64,000 nt of DNA, taken from contig VZRR01014165.1 in NCBI GenBank assembly GCA_013398015.1, positions 2,403,290 through 2,467,289 of the forward strand, given 5' to 3'. Every line of letters begins with the position of its first letter. Positions within the stretch are counted from its first letter, which is position 1. The DNA comes from Oreocharis arfaki. Lineage: Eukaryota > Chordata > Aves > Passeriformes > Paramythiidae. This document shows positions 36,901 through 49,321 of the stretch, in pieces. A program made the position numbers and the translations under genes. The notes beneath the pieces are model-generated. The model saw only the letters and a program-made list of their open reading frames with translations, did not search any database and was not told where the DNA came from.

Positions 36901-39900
36901 AAGTGCCAGGTGCTGATGTAATTTAGCAAGACTGTTCCATAACACTAATAGCACTCCCTCTTCAGAAAGTTTTGCCAGATTTTTTTCTCTCTGAATTATT
37001 TCACTGCTCCTTTTGCCACTTGATCTTTCTCTTGTAGTCATAGGGTGGTAGATTGACTCCTTCATGCAGACTGTCCCGCCTATTGCTGCAGTGCACTTTG
37101 TTCCACCAGTATTGAATACTTTTTGAGCAGGATTCAGTTATCCATATTAAGCCATCCTCCTTGGCAATCTGAGATTTTTAGATGGGTATAGCAAATGAGA
37201 CAGAGCCTGTGGAGAGCCCACTGCCTGCTGGAGAGGAGCTGAAGACCGACCACAATACCTTAAGCTTCTCAAGTAGTGCTAGAAACCTCCATGGAGGCAG
37301 TTGATTGGAAGAAGAAACCTTCATTGCCTGTAATGAATCTCAGGAAACCTCACCTGCATGTGGAAGGCATACTTACAAACCTAATCTTAAATGGCCTGAT
37401 CTGGATCAGTATTCAGCCCCCAGAATTAGATGACATGAAACTCACTCAGAGAGACTCCTACCTCCATGCCATAGTCTTGTGTTTTTACATGCCACCTAAA
37501 AAAGCATTCTCCCTCTGTATTTTCAAGTATTTTCAAAAAGATGTGATTTTTTTGCATTCATTCACACCTAAATTAGGCATCTAAATTCATTGAATACATG
37601 GGGTTTTTACTTTTCCCCAAATGGATCACTCTTTATTCAATTTTATCTTTTTCTTGACCATATGCCAGCATTCTGAGAGTAATTTTTTTCTTCTATCCAC
37701 ATGCAGCCTGAGCACATTTCCCTTCCCATCCTGGCATAACAAGGCACTGTGGAAACAAGCTGTCTACATGGTCTCCTAAAAAACTAATTAGGCTATTAGA
37801 TAAGAGCATGGGAAGCGATGTACCAGATGATACATGGCACACATATCTGAATTAGAAAAAGACTCTCTGAAAATCTTCCACAATTTAATTGGGCAAAAAG
37901 AAGTACTTTTGCTTGTATGGATCCTTACAATAGCCAAGTCAAGAACTCACCTGAGTATTTTGGTTTTACAAAAGAGAGTGATGTAATCCATCTAACTTGG
38001 ATGCCTTACTTGTACCCACATTTAAATTGCCAGGTGAAGCAGTTTTTCTGTAAGAAGTTTCTGTATTCTCTAGAGAGAGGTAGATGCCAGTTAAGACCTC
38101 TTGAGGAAGAAAACTGCTTTCCCAGGAGCAGGCAACTTCGTTTGCTGGAATGGTTCTGCCCCTGAAACCTTCAGGGTCATCTACCTCTGCCCTGTGAGTA
38201 AGCAGCACTCTTCAGAAACCTACTGAAGCACAAATGGTATAATCACTCTGTGCCTGAAACAAGCAAGCTGTGTCCCACCTTTCAGATGTGTTCAACAATG
38301 GTTATTCTTATATACAGGGGGTTGTTACCATCTAGATAGCTAGTGATAAATTTCTCTTAAGACATTGGTTCCATTTTTTCTGCTGTGGAAGCAGCAGTTA
38401 GATTCTGACAGCAGCAGTTACCAGATTTGTGATTTTTTTTTCCTTCTGAGCACAAGCACATTTACTTTGATACATTTACCATTGCAAAAGTGAAAAAGTG
38501 ATGTGATATCTTGACATTCAGGCATTTAAAAAAAAATCCTTGCTCGGATTTGTTCTGTTCTATAAAGCTGAAATTATTATCACAAAAAATTTGATTTTCT
38601 ACTACGAGCTTTAAGAGAAGAAAAGTATGTGAGTGAGTGTGGGTACAAGTGAGAACCTGTGAGTGTGTATGTGTAATTTTTCTAGTTAGAGATATCCTGT
38701 TCGAAGCTGCTTTCAGCACACTGATTAGTAGTACTATCCAAAGTGTAAATCAAGAGATATAAATAGAAAGAAAACATCTTGCCCTCTTTGAATAGCTGCT
38801 ACAGCAGATCTTTTTGTCGGCCTACAAATTACTCTAGTGTTTCTAAGGGAATGAAATACATCATCTTTTACTATTAGCTCTTATTGCTACATGCCTGAAG
38901 GGATGGAATAGTGTGTTTCTATTTCAATTACTCAAGCTACTTTACTGGATATGGATTGAGCTGATTTTACCCTATAAGAACAAATGCTGTTATTACAGTT
39001 AATGATTAAAATCCTGCTTGTACTCAGCTAAAATATAAATCAGCAGTTTGGAAGAATAGGCTTCAAGCTAAATAAAATTGCTTTGGGAGACCAAATAATT
39101 CAGGGAATTACCAATGGGCTATTCAGGCTTTCACCTCTATAGCAGGTCACTAATTGGATTTAGACCAGTTTCATAGTGGTGATGTGAATTTGGAACCAAA
39201 ATTATTATGTCTGCTGTGCAGCCTTCAGTGCCTAGTGGTCTCCATCAAATTCCTAGAAAGTTACTGTATCAGGATGGGCATGACAGAAAATGACTCACCC
39301 TGCCATGGTCGGCAGCACAGTCTGAGATGTGTCATATTTTGGAGTCGCTTACTTCTCTCGATTAAATGGAGAAAGTATCGAGATTACTAGCCAAGAGCCA
39401 GACTTTTTGTTTTTGGATATCTGAAATTAGAGAAAGGTACAGAGTAGCTGGTTGATGAGAGAAATTTTGTCATATGCAGAAGTTGGATAAATGCTTTTTT
39501 CCTGAATTTCTGGAGCTCAAAATTCTGAAATTCTTTTCATAATACAAAAAAACAAAAAAGAAGTGTATATATAAAACAAGAGTAATACTGATATCCTCCT
39601 TGTCTCGACATGAAATACTGGATACTGGTAGGATGCTAATAATTTCAGACATAGCCTTTGGTTTTCATTTTACTTTCAGGCTAAATTTCAAAAATCCACA
39701 GTGATTCAGGATGGAGATGAGTGCAGAATATGCCCCTTCAATATACGGAATACGTTTACAGCAGAAGGCGGGTTGGTCCATAATACTAAGAATTTATTAC
39801 TTCTTTATCTCTTCTATCAGCTGATATGTCCTACTTTCCTCCTTCAATTTAGTAAAGACTCATGAGTCAGGAAGGGCCCTGCAGGACTATTTTATCCCAG

Positions 39901-42900
39901 GGGAATGCCAGGATTTCATATCATATCTCTTCAAGCTCCTTTTGATTATAATTGCTTTGTGATTTCATGCAAAACTTCAGTTCTAGTCTGTATTGTTCAT
40001 GATATGAAGCTTAACTGGAACTGGCCCAGTGGTTTGCTGTGGGGTTTGGTGGGTTTGGTTCAGCTAGTGGTAGCTTTGCTGGAAACCTTACATCTCGGGT
40101 AGACACACTTTGGTACTGGGGCAAAGGGGCTCACTGGGTAGTCTGAGCTCTCAGGGTGTGAAGGGGGAAAATATCCATTGAATGATACTCAAGTGGGCAA
40201 CATTTGGTCAGTTCTCATTTCCGCTCCACAGTCCGAGTCTGCTACTTTTCCCTGCCAGATGGTGTGTGAGAATTATTTCTGAGCTTCTAGACAGGGACAA
40301 AGCATTTGAACTGCTCTGAGGCATCTTTCTCCAGAACACTTCCAAGCAAGGCTTTCAGAAGTCTCTGTTGTAAAGGTTGAAGTGGAAATCTCTTAGAATT
40401 CAGTTTGCTCCACATTTGCAGAGGAGTTTTTCAGTTATCTTCCCAACCAAAGCAGTTTAAAGGAACAAAACCAAAAAAATACCTTGCACAGTACAAGCAA
40501 GCGCACATGAACATACTCAAAACTCGGTACCTGCATTGTAGGTAGGTGTTCACTGCTGATTGAAGAGGTCCAGCTATAGGCAGCATCCTATTCTAAATAA
40601 AAGCAGCATGACAATGCAGCTCTGTACAAACATGCCAAACATTCCTCAGGACTTGTGACAGCAGGCAGCCAATTACTTTGAAAAGAATGGGTTCTGTCTT
40701 GTGACTGCAGGAGCAACACAAATGCATCTCTCTTGATCCCAACATCAAGGCAGAGCTTTGCATTTCCAATATTTTAATTCAATACAAAGCAAAGGTTTCA
40801 ATGTTTGGTTTGTTGTTTTTTTTTTTTTTGTGGTGAGTGGCAGCTTGTTGGATTTTTCTGCAATCAGATGTAACAGCGGCAAGGTTAAAAGAGGTATATA
40901 AATAATAGATGGCTTCTCTCACCTGAAGAGGGATCTGCCAATTCTTGCCCTCCTTTTAATTTTCGGAAGGGAATATAATTTAAAAGATGACATATTTTTT
41001 CCCATCAAGTCAGAGAAGAAGGAAGCCTCCAGAAGAACAATGGATGATGCCATAGCATGACTCTCTGACAGGCTTGAAAAGCGACTGTAAAGTTGCCAAC
41101 ACAACAAGCCTTTTATCTTTGATAATAGTATTTGAAGCTTGTGAATTTCATCCAAGGAATAGGATGAGATATATGATGTCCTCCCACCACCCCTTTTCTT
41201 ACTGTTTTAATTATCATTATTTTTAAAAAATATATAAATATTCATGAAATAGACATCCCTGGGTTTTTTAATTTGTCTAAATTAGTTATAGGAGTATCAT
41301 CACTACACTGCTGAACTTGGCTTTATTCCTAACATAAAAATACATTACTCTTTTCAAATTTCTTTGCCTTTCTGCATATTTTCTGAGTAAATGGATAGCC
41401 CTACACACAATTAAATTCCTTTGGAAGTTTACTCACAGCCCCATTCATTTAATGGGAAAGCTTGCCCCATGCACTAACACAGCCAAGGTCTTCTTTCTAT
41501 CTGAGTGCCCATCATGGGGCTTTGCAGAGCAGGCTGTAGCCTTCAGCACTCAAAGGGGCACACTCAAGACCCAATTACAGCCTGGATTTGTGTATCACAA
41601 TAAGTGGAATGTGGTTAATTAAGTTTTCCCCTTCTCCTCTGTGATCATGGAGCCCATGTTGGCAACCCGCATCCAGGCACGTTCAGCTCTGGCGGTGTCA
41701 CGGGCGAGGCAAGGCTGCGACACTCTCCAGGGTGCCTTTCTCCATTCAGATGCAGCAGGGCTTCCCTCTGAGTACAGAGAGGTGATTTGGTTCCTACACC
41801 GAAGCCTGCCACAACAAAGGGAATGGCACACCTGAAACGTGGTCCCTTGCTAGACCAGAGCACTCTGACAGCTGACAGTGTGCAATTCAGAGACAGAAAC
41901 CTGATCCTAGCTTAAGCTTTGGGTTTCCCTTGTGGAAAAGGCCTCCACAACAGCTCTCTTCTGCTCAACATCTTATCCAGGAAATAGTAAAGCTGAATTC
42001 AGTGTCTTCCTCAGACTAACAAGGTTTGAATTTATACCTCCCAGAAGTACTGGAGGGTACATGAATCTGCAGGCTCACCTGGGTAGAAAGATGCCTCCAC
42101 ATCTGTTCAAGCTGAATTTTTGTGCAGCCAGGCATGCAGAATTCATGGCACTCGAAGAACAGCAGAAGAGCCCAATTCTGTACCTGGGAATAAAAACAAC
42201 TGTGTATCCAGATGTATTAACAGGATGCTGTGTGCACATTCTACCCTACATTGGCACTGAAGGGAAAGAAAGAGGCTTTTTCCTCCCTTGGTGAGGCACC
42301 TAATATCTAAGCTGGATATATGGTCTATCTCACCTCTTCTGACTCTGTGCATTTTTTGCAGCTGCTTTAGAGAGGAAGGATGTAGGGGATCTTCTTAAGA
42401 TTATATCTGACTTACAGCAAGGATATCCTTCTCAGCTGTACAATCCCCCACCTCAATCTGAACAATGTGAACCTTAATTTGAATCCTTGGGTTTCTGCTT
42501 CCTGACCAAATGTCCCACATTTGGTAGAGTCAATCATCATTTGTACAATAAATTCAACAAGTTCTTAACTGAGGTCAGTGTCATCCAAACAACTTAATCT
42601 TGGACCCAGCAAACTTAGTATTAGATCTTGAGAGAGGATATACATGCTTCCACAAGTGGTCTAAGCCGATATAATGTCTTATTGCTCTCAAAAGACTGAT
42701 TTCAGCCCGTGCTCCACATGCCTGCTTCTTAGCATGCAGCTGGCCATATGGTTGCCAGCTTGCTGATGCTAGCTGGCCGCATGCAGCCACGGAAGCACCT
42801 GTGCTCACACGGACGTTTCATGGGTCCATGTGCCCATGATACAAGGGGCAACAAGCAGGAACAGGCTTCCTTTTGTGACACACAGACTGGCTTAAACTGC

Positions 42901-43285
42901 CTGTGCACCATCATTTAATATAAACCAGCAATTATAACCACTGGAACTCCATCATAAGAAGCAGGCATCAGGGGAGTTTGCTCCAAAATATCAGTGACAT
43001 TCTGGGTCATAAACAGGAACTTTTCAATCAAGTCCAAGCAGCTTAGAAGGAGTTTTCTGTGATCACTGTCCTCTATTTGGCCTTCCTACATGATATTTTA
43101 AGTGCCTGGAGCTGTTAACTTGAATTTGGATCCTCTGTGGAATAAGGAGAGTAAAAATGGGATTATTGGCACATTTCATGCATGGCGGCCGTATGCTGAG
43201 CTATCCAGGCAACAGGAAAAATATGTGAAATATTCCCCTTCCAACTTTAAAAGTAACAGTTCTCAGGATAATTTGTGATTTCTTT
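33961..43285. other. Long unique non-coding stretch
   Basis: Nine kilobases without a supported gene. T-rich runs lie at about 36081-36114 and 40816-40829, and a GTGAGTG/GTGTGT-like simple stretch at 38627-38675. ORFs at 35466-35885 (139 codons) and 41932-42294 (120 codons) are the longest, but neither has a recognised domain or splice context. Confidence 0.45.
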
Positions 43286-43400
43286 CACAAGAACATAAGG
43301 AGTGCATCACTGAGTTAGACCAAAGGCATGTTTAACCCAGTTCTTGTTTTTGACAGCAACCAATAGCAGAGACATCAAGAAGACATTAGGAAAGAAAGAA
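43286..43400 (+). mobile_element. Ancient CR1/L3-like 3' UTR fragment
   Basis: The segment AGAACATAAGGAGTGCATCA, GAGTTAGACCAAAGGCATG, TTTAACCCAGTTCTTG, and a GACAGCAACCAATAGCAG stretch recalls an old amniote repeat. In that repeat GAACATAAG is followed by 'GGTCAGACCAAAGGTCCAT', 'AGCCCAGT' and 'GACAGTGGCCAAT'. The match is imperfect, as expected of an insertion much older than the CR1 copies elsewhere in the window. The name rests on memory of the family. Confidence 0.55.
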
Positions 43401-44381
43401 AAATCACATCAATAGCAAACCTTCACTGTATCCCTCTGTCAACAGCTTAGGGTCTTCTTCAGCCACAGGTTATATCAGGTGTTCGTGTTTGACATTCTTG
43501 TTTGACATGTTACAACTCAAGTAGGCTGCAAGAAATATTTCCCTCCCAAATCTTCCCTTTGCCCATTAGTGTTTGACTCCGGGATCTCCCGGTATCCCTA
43601 TTGATAAGTTTCGTAGTTTAATGATGTGAAAATGCAGAATGTGTTTGTTATAAGTTTCCCAGGCAACTTCAGTGGATGTTTCACTAATTATTGTCACTTC
43701 TCTTTTTCCATGGATTTCACTCTTTTTTCATTCCCTTTTCCCCAGTAGGTCCCTCTCCAGACTCCATTATTTCCTTCTACAGCCGGGCCAGACTTCCAGC
43801 TACCGTTGATGGTGTCTGGGAATATTTTCTACCTCTTTGTTTTCATCCAGGTGTGATGATGAACTTTACTCATGAGGCAGAACTGTAAATAATCTCCAAC
43901 TGAATCCTACCCACTCAGCTGCAAATTCAGACACTCTTTCTGCTCTCACTTCTAGTCCTGTAGCTGTTAGACACAAATGTTATAAATGCCAGCAGATTTA
44001 CCTCTTCACTTCTCTCCAATGCCCCATCTGTTTACTTACAGTTTTGCCTGGGATCCTCCTTTGGAGTGAAACAACTTACTTGCTGCTTAATTTGTTTCTT
44101 CCTACTCTTAACCCTCCTCGTTAAGACCTCAGCAATGGCACAGGTGAAACTGCATCCAGTTCAGTCTTCCTCTGGTGTTTTAGATAGCAACATCTATCTC
44201 CAGTTTTTTATTTCACTTGCTTGAAGTACTAGGGCTGCAATGAGTACAGAAGAGCCTGAAGGCCAGCATAGAGGGGCTTAGCACTGAACAATATGATTGC
44301 AGGACATTGACTTTGGCTTTGACTGCAAGCACTCCTGTATGTGGATGCTGCTGTGATCTCAGAGCAGGAGCAGAAAGAGCC

Positions 44382-44407
44382 CTCCAGGAGTGTCCTCCAG
44401 GAGTGTC
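44382..44407. repeat. Perfect 13-bp tandem duplication
   Basis: CTCCAGGAGTGTC occurs twice back to back (44382-44394 and 44395-44407). This is a replication-slippage-size event with no functional sign. Confidence 0.9.
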
Positions 44408-44869
44408 TGCTACTGCTTTTTTTCTGTGAGGCAGCCTAGATGTGAGTCTCTGAAACAGAAGACTGAATCTAAGTCTATTGATTCCCAGATTAGTGCTCCA
44501 GTCTTGAGGTTATTTCTACCTCTCTGAGCTCTGTCTTTTGTGCAAAGTCCATCCTGCCAGCTAGGTGGCTCAGATCATGTCTGACAGACCTGACACAGAG
44601 ATGCAACTGCCTTTACAAGTCCTAGGTAGACTGAGACCCACAGCCTCTGGGCATCTGTGCAAGCAGAATTTAAACCACAGAGGAAAAGGGGTGCTTGCAA
44701 CTGCTCAAAGAGCTAAACAAACTCAGAGACTGAATCCCTCTGTTAAGAGCTTTGTTTTCAAAGTGCAAGTGGCAGGTGGTGCCAAACCACCTTTTTTTTT
44801 CCTAAAAATTCTCATCAATTTAGGATTGTACTTATATAAAGGGGAGGGAGGTGGTCTTTTTATATATGT

Positions 44870-45005
44870 GTACCCAATCACTGTGCACATAAATCTATTA
44901 AATATACATTTTATATCTGTGTACATACGATATATATACACGTATAAGTATATATGTATGCATATAGATGTGGGTTTATGTGCATATATGCATTAATACA
45001 TATGT
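44870..45005. repeat. AT/GT-rich cryptic simple repeat
   Basis: An irregular mixture of TATATA, GTGTAC, GCATAT and ACATAC units. It produces a spurious tail on the 143-codon ORF 44565-44996. Confidence 0.7.
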
Positions 45006-47136
45006 ACTTTAATAGAATGGACTTTCTTAAGGCAAGATTTCTGAAAGAAAATTAGTGCCAAAACTCCCTTAAATTTTCTGACTTACTCCCTCTGACTTCT
45101 CTTAGAGTTCAAGGCTCAGCCAACGAATATGGCCACAAAACCCTCTATATTCCATTCACAGGATCTCCAGCCTCATCTTCCTGAAGTTTTCATCTGAACC
45201 TTTTAATTTTTATTTTATTTTATTTCTTTTTCCCACTTTTTCCTCAATTATCTTCAGATATTTTAATCAGTTATTATTAGATATCATTTTTTATCCAGGC
45301 TATTCTTCATGTCTTTTCTGGAATATTTGCATTTGTGGTTCTGATTTCCATCCAACAATGGCAATTTGGGTTTAAACTGCAGAAAAGAAGGGAGATACTA
45401 GGTAGTCTCTGGATGTCACATTCCAGTTTTTTATGCTGTGGGCTTCATCTCTTTATGCCCTGGAGTCAGTGGAAAGAATAAACCCCTTCCTAAGGGAACA
45501 GGGAACATTAGTTCTGGAAGTGCCTACCTGTTTTCCATATGCACAGTACCTGCAGAGCTGTGCCATTTCACTTAGACCCCTACAGTGGGATGCATAAAGC
45601 AGAGCTTGACAATTTTTAGCTGCCTTGATGACAGTAACTTTTATTCTGAACTGAAATCTTAGACTGAAAACAGGTTTAATTAAAACAGTGAGAGCTTGTG
45701 TGTAAACCAGCCCTTAGGCACCTTCACAGAGTCGTATAAATCAGAGCCATACAAGACACGTTATGTTCCTGAATGCATCTGCCTGTCAGAGCGAGCCCAC
45801 CCATGCAGGATATCTTGTAGCATTTTATTCAGCCTAGTTCTAAAAGCCCAAATCATTCCGCCATTTATTCCGACTTGCACAATACACTCAGAGCAAATGC
45901 CCTGACTACTTAAGGTCATTTAAAAACCCTGCAACACTGTACATAAAAATTGCTACCAGCAGTGTCCTGCTCAATTTACAAATAAGATACTGCAACACTA
46001 TATAAATTCTTTTTACAGTTTCAGCTTGTTGCAGGGCTTTTATTTATTATGACTGCTATGATTTTATGATAACGCTTTTATTTTAGTTGTGTCTGTTTGT
46101 CACAGAAGTCGAAATATATTGCATAGGGAAGTAGGTAATATCATTCCTTTGTAAAGGACTGGGGCACTGCTGCCATGGCAGTGCAGAGCTAGAACTGAAT
46201 ACCAAGTCAGCAGCACAGTTAGGATCGTATTTGCTCTACCTGAACTTCAAGACTCAGACTAGACCAGTTTATAATGGACATTTTGAAGTAGCAGCCATGT
46301 TAGACTACTGCCATGAATAAACTTAGCTGTTCCCACAGAAAAACTGATAACATGGAATAGATGAGAGAGGACAGACATGATCTTTTCTTTTGATTTGTTT
46401 GGGGGAACACATCAGAACTGACCTCCCAATCCCTGAAGAATCAGTACAATCTACTCTCCGGCATCAGAGACCTAACAGCCATTTGGCTTCCAGGACACCT
46501 GCCAGGGACTGGAGTCATCTCACAGGGCTTAGGTTCTTCTGCAGCTTCATGGTATCCCTCACCTTTCACTGATGTTCAGACACAGAAAGGGAAAAAAATA
46601 CAGAAACTAAGAAAGGTAAAAATGCCATAAGATACCTCATCAGGTGCAGGTTCTGCAGGAAAGAAAGAATCACTGCCTAGGAACTGGTGTAAGCTCATGC
46701 AACTCACACCACAAGTCTGCTGGGTGGACCCCAAACACTTCTCTACATCTCATTTTCTGGCACAGAGTGTAAACTTAGAGATATTACTGGTGGACATGCT
46801 TATAGCCGTATATCAAAACAGATCTACAAGGCCAAACTACACCATAACACATTATTTCTCTCACAGATTGCCACAAGTTCTGGCTCATTTCCACTTGTAA
46901 AGGGAAATTTTGGAAAAGCAGCAGTGAAAAAAAAAAAGCCATTGATACCACTAGAAAAGAAAAAAGTGCTCTGAAAAAACATGGATGTGAAAAGAGCTGT
47001 TTCCAGCAATCATGCAGTGCCTCTGCCATTTATCCACTTCTCTGTCTTCCTCTCTTTGAAGAAGCAGGTGCCCAAATAGATTTGCTCATGCATTCAGATT
47101 CCATGTTTCTTTTCAAAATGCTCAATATCAGGCACC

Positions 47137-47188
47137 AAAAAAAAAAAAAAAAAAAAAAAACCAAAGAAAAAAAAAGGAGAAAAGAAAC
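47137..47188. repeat. Poly(A) run and A-rich tract
   Basis: Twenty-four consecutive A residues (47137-47160) are followed by an A-rich stretch with scattered G and C. No retrocopy or SINE body was recognised immediately upstream, so it is listed only as simple sequence. Confidence 0.85.
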
Positions 47189-48631
47189 CACACCTAGACT
47201 TCAGCAAGACACTGATGAAAGGCTTTTCCTTAATAGTCAGAGAGGGTATACTGGAGGGGGTAATTTAAAAAAAAAAGATAGGATGTACTTCACAGTAGAG
47301 CTCCAAATAAAAATGGAGTCTGTGAAACCCAAAAGCAGTGAGAGGTTGTCGTTTTAGTGTGTCCTGCAGCACTGAACAAGCACAGAAGCTGTTTTTCCTT
47401 ACAAATGCTCAGAGAGGAAATTATTCTAGCAAATAAACAGCCTCCAAGCCACGGCTTAAGACTGCATGTAAGGATGCATATGTTTGAGTGCAGTCACTCC
47501 TGGTTTTGCATTACTTGCATTGTAGCATATTGTGACCTACATTAGATGGTTTCCATGCACTGGCCACAGAACAAGCAGGCTCCAGTGACAGAGCCCAGCA
47601 TGCAGACAGCTCCATTTCATTAAGAAAGCAGTGCAGAATGCTACAGCTTTGCTGTTTGCCACTGAAAACAGCAATGTACATCTGCCTCAGTACAGACATC
47701 ACTGGAGAGTATCAGCTGGGAACTGCAGCACTGTGAGAGGAGTTAGAGGGGTCTGTGCTCCTGCCTAAGGTCCCCATCTCAGCTGACTTCCATCCCAAAG
47801 ATGACAGTGCACCTCACAGTGCCATGTGGCAGGTGAAATGCTAGTGCTCTGCCGATGCGTCTGAAGTGTTTTGTTTTCCACGGAAGCTCACCAGTGCAGG
47901 TCAAATACCAAAGGCCACAAGGACCCTCCATGTATTTATAGTCACACATTCACAGCACCACAGGAGAGGCAATAAACCTCCGCACCCAAGCTGGCTTACA
48001 TGGTTCCAGCTTGAAAATGTATGGGCAAAAAACCTACTAACCCCTTAAACAGATAACATGGAGTACATGGCAGTAGTAACAGCATCCAGGTGCTAGTCCA
48101 CAGACCTTATCCATGGGAGGACTGCAAAGAATTCTAAATCCCAGTTTTACAGAAAAGAAACTGAGATGGCTAAAGCTAATTGATTTTCCTGCACTATAGC
48201 ACAGATATACTAAAAATGAAATATAGTCCTTACTATGTTTCTCTATAATGGAAAGAAATAAAAAATAAGTGGATGTGGACATGAATATACACAGAATAAA
48301 GTACGTATATATCTTGCAGACATACACCAACAAATGAGTAGAAAATAAGCCTCTATAAGAAGAAATGACTGTGTAAATTTAGAAAATGCCAGCTCTAAAA
48401 TTCCTCCTGCGACCTTCTATCACTTTAAAGATGCAGTCTTCCATTGCCACAGAAAATGCTAGATTTTTCTCAAATGTCAATAATGGCTGTAACTAGGAGT
48501 AAATACAGCTATAAATACCATTTATATGCAAAGGGTCAGAAGTGATATTGCATGAATAAGTTTAATAATAACTCTATTTATTCCTAAATGCTGACCTTGA
48601 AATCATAGTGTTCATTAAATGCATATGTTAA

Positions 48632-49321
48632 ATGCAGACAGGATCACTTTCTGTATTTACACAAATGTACTCACCACTTTTCTGGAATAAGTACCTTTTG
48701 GACAGACTGGATATACAAGGTCACCAGCAGCTATGTGCTCTACAGCTGTTCAGCTGTGTTATTTATCTATGCATAGATCCAAAGCCTCCTAATTGTGGTC
48801 TGTGGGATAGTTTGGGTCACTTTCTTTGTCCAAATGGTCCATCTGACATGTCCCTCATCACACACGGTACCGTATGCTGGGGTATGCTCCGAGGACTTGG
48901 ATCAGATGTTATCAAGCCCTTGTGTTCAGTTTGCTTCTGCAAAGTAAAAACAAACACCAGCATGTCCATTTGGACTCAGCTGTGGTATTTCTATTTACCA
49001 CATCAACTCCAGGCAGCCATCATAATTAGCAACCTCATGAAGCTTATGCAGCATTTGGCTTCCTCCTGCCTGTTTGACTCTGAGCAAACGGAAGGACATT
49101 TGGTGCGAGTGGAGCAGACGGGGAGCAGCTGGGGAGGTGTCTGCATTCCCACCTTCATACAAAGGTTCAAAGCTGCCTTTCTCCACCCCACCAGCTCAGT
49201 GCCTCTGATGACCCTGGACCAGATACAGGGCATCTCTGTGAATGTGACAAATATAACCCGCTCCTCGGTCCAGTATCCAGACTCCTGCATTACCATGCTC
49301 TGGACACTGCCAGACATTTGA
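48632..49321 (+). other. 229-codon ORF of unknown nature
   Basis: The longest open frame in the window. Its ATG directly follows an in-frame TAA, and it ends TGA at 49321. The predicted protein is Cys-rich, has two adjacent N-glycosylation sequons (NVTNIT, about residues 208-213), hydrophobic patches (ALQLFSCVIYLCI, near residues 36-48) and no signal peptide, transmembrane pattern or domain that I recognise. No Kozak context, splice pair or polyadenylation signal supports it. Antisense ORFs at 49003-49317 and 49196-49510 overlap it, so the local absence of stops may be compositional. It may be a decayed retrocopy or chance; another ORF follows in a different frame at 49332-49571, which fits a frameshifted relic. 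Confidence 0.15.

Larger units (their letters stand above)
43401..48631. other. Unique DNA with simple repeats
   Basis: No gene is supported. A 13-bp perfect tandem duplication (CTCCAGGAGTGTC, 44382-44407) and the AT/GT-rich tract at 44870-45005 are listed apart. The stretch 45890-46110 is repeat-free and AT-rich, with motifs that may be constrained. Confidence 0.4.

Noticed and set aside
41932..42294. 120-codon plus-strand ORF
   Set aside because: No domain, no conservation evidence and no splice context.
44565..44996. 143-codon plus-strand ORF
   Set aside because: The C-terminal half is translated AT/GT simple repeat and the N-terminal half has no recognisable family.
47137..47188. Poly(A) run as the tail of a processed retrocopy
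   Set aside because: No coding or SINE body was recognised upstream and no flanking duplication was seen.
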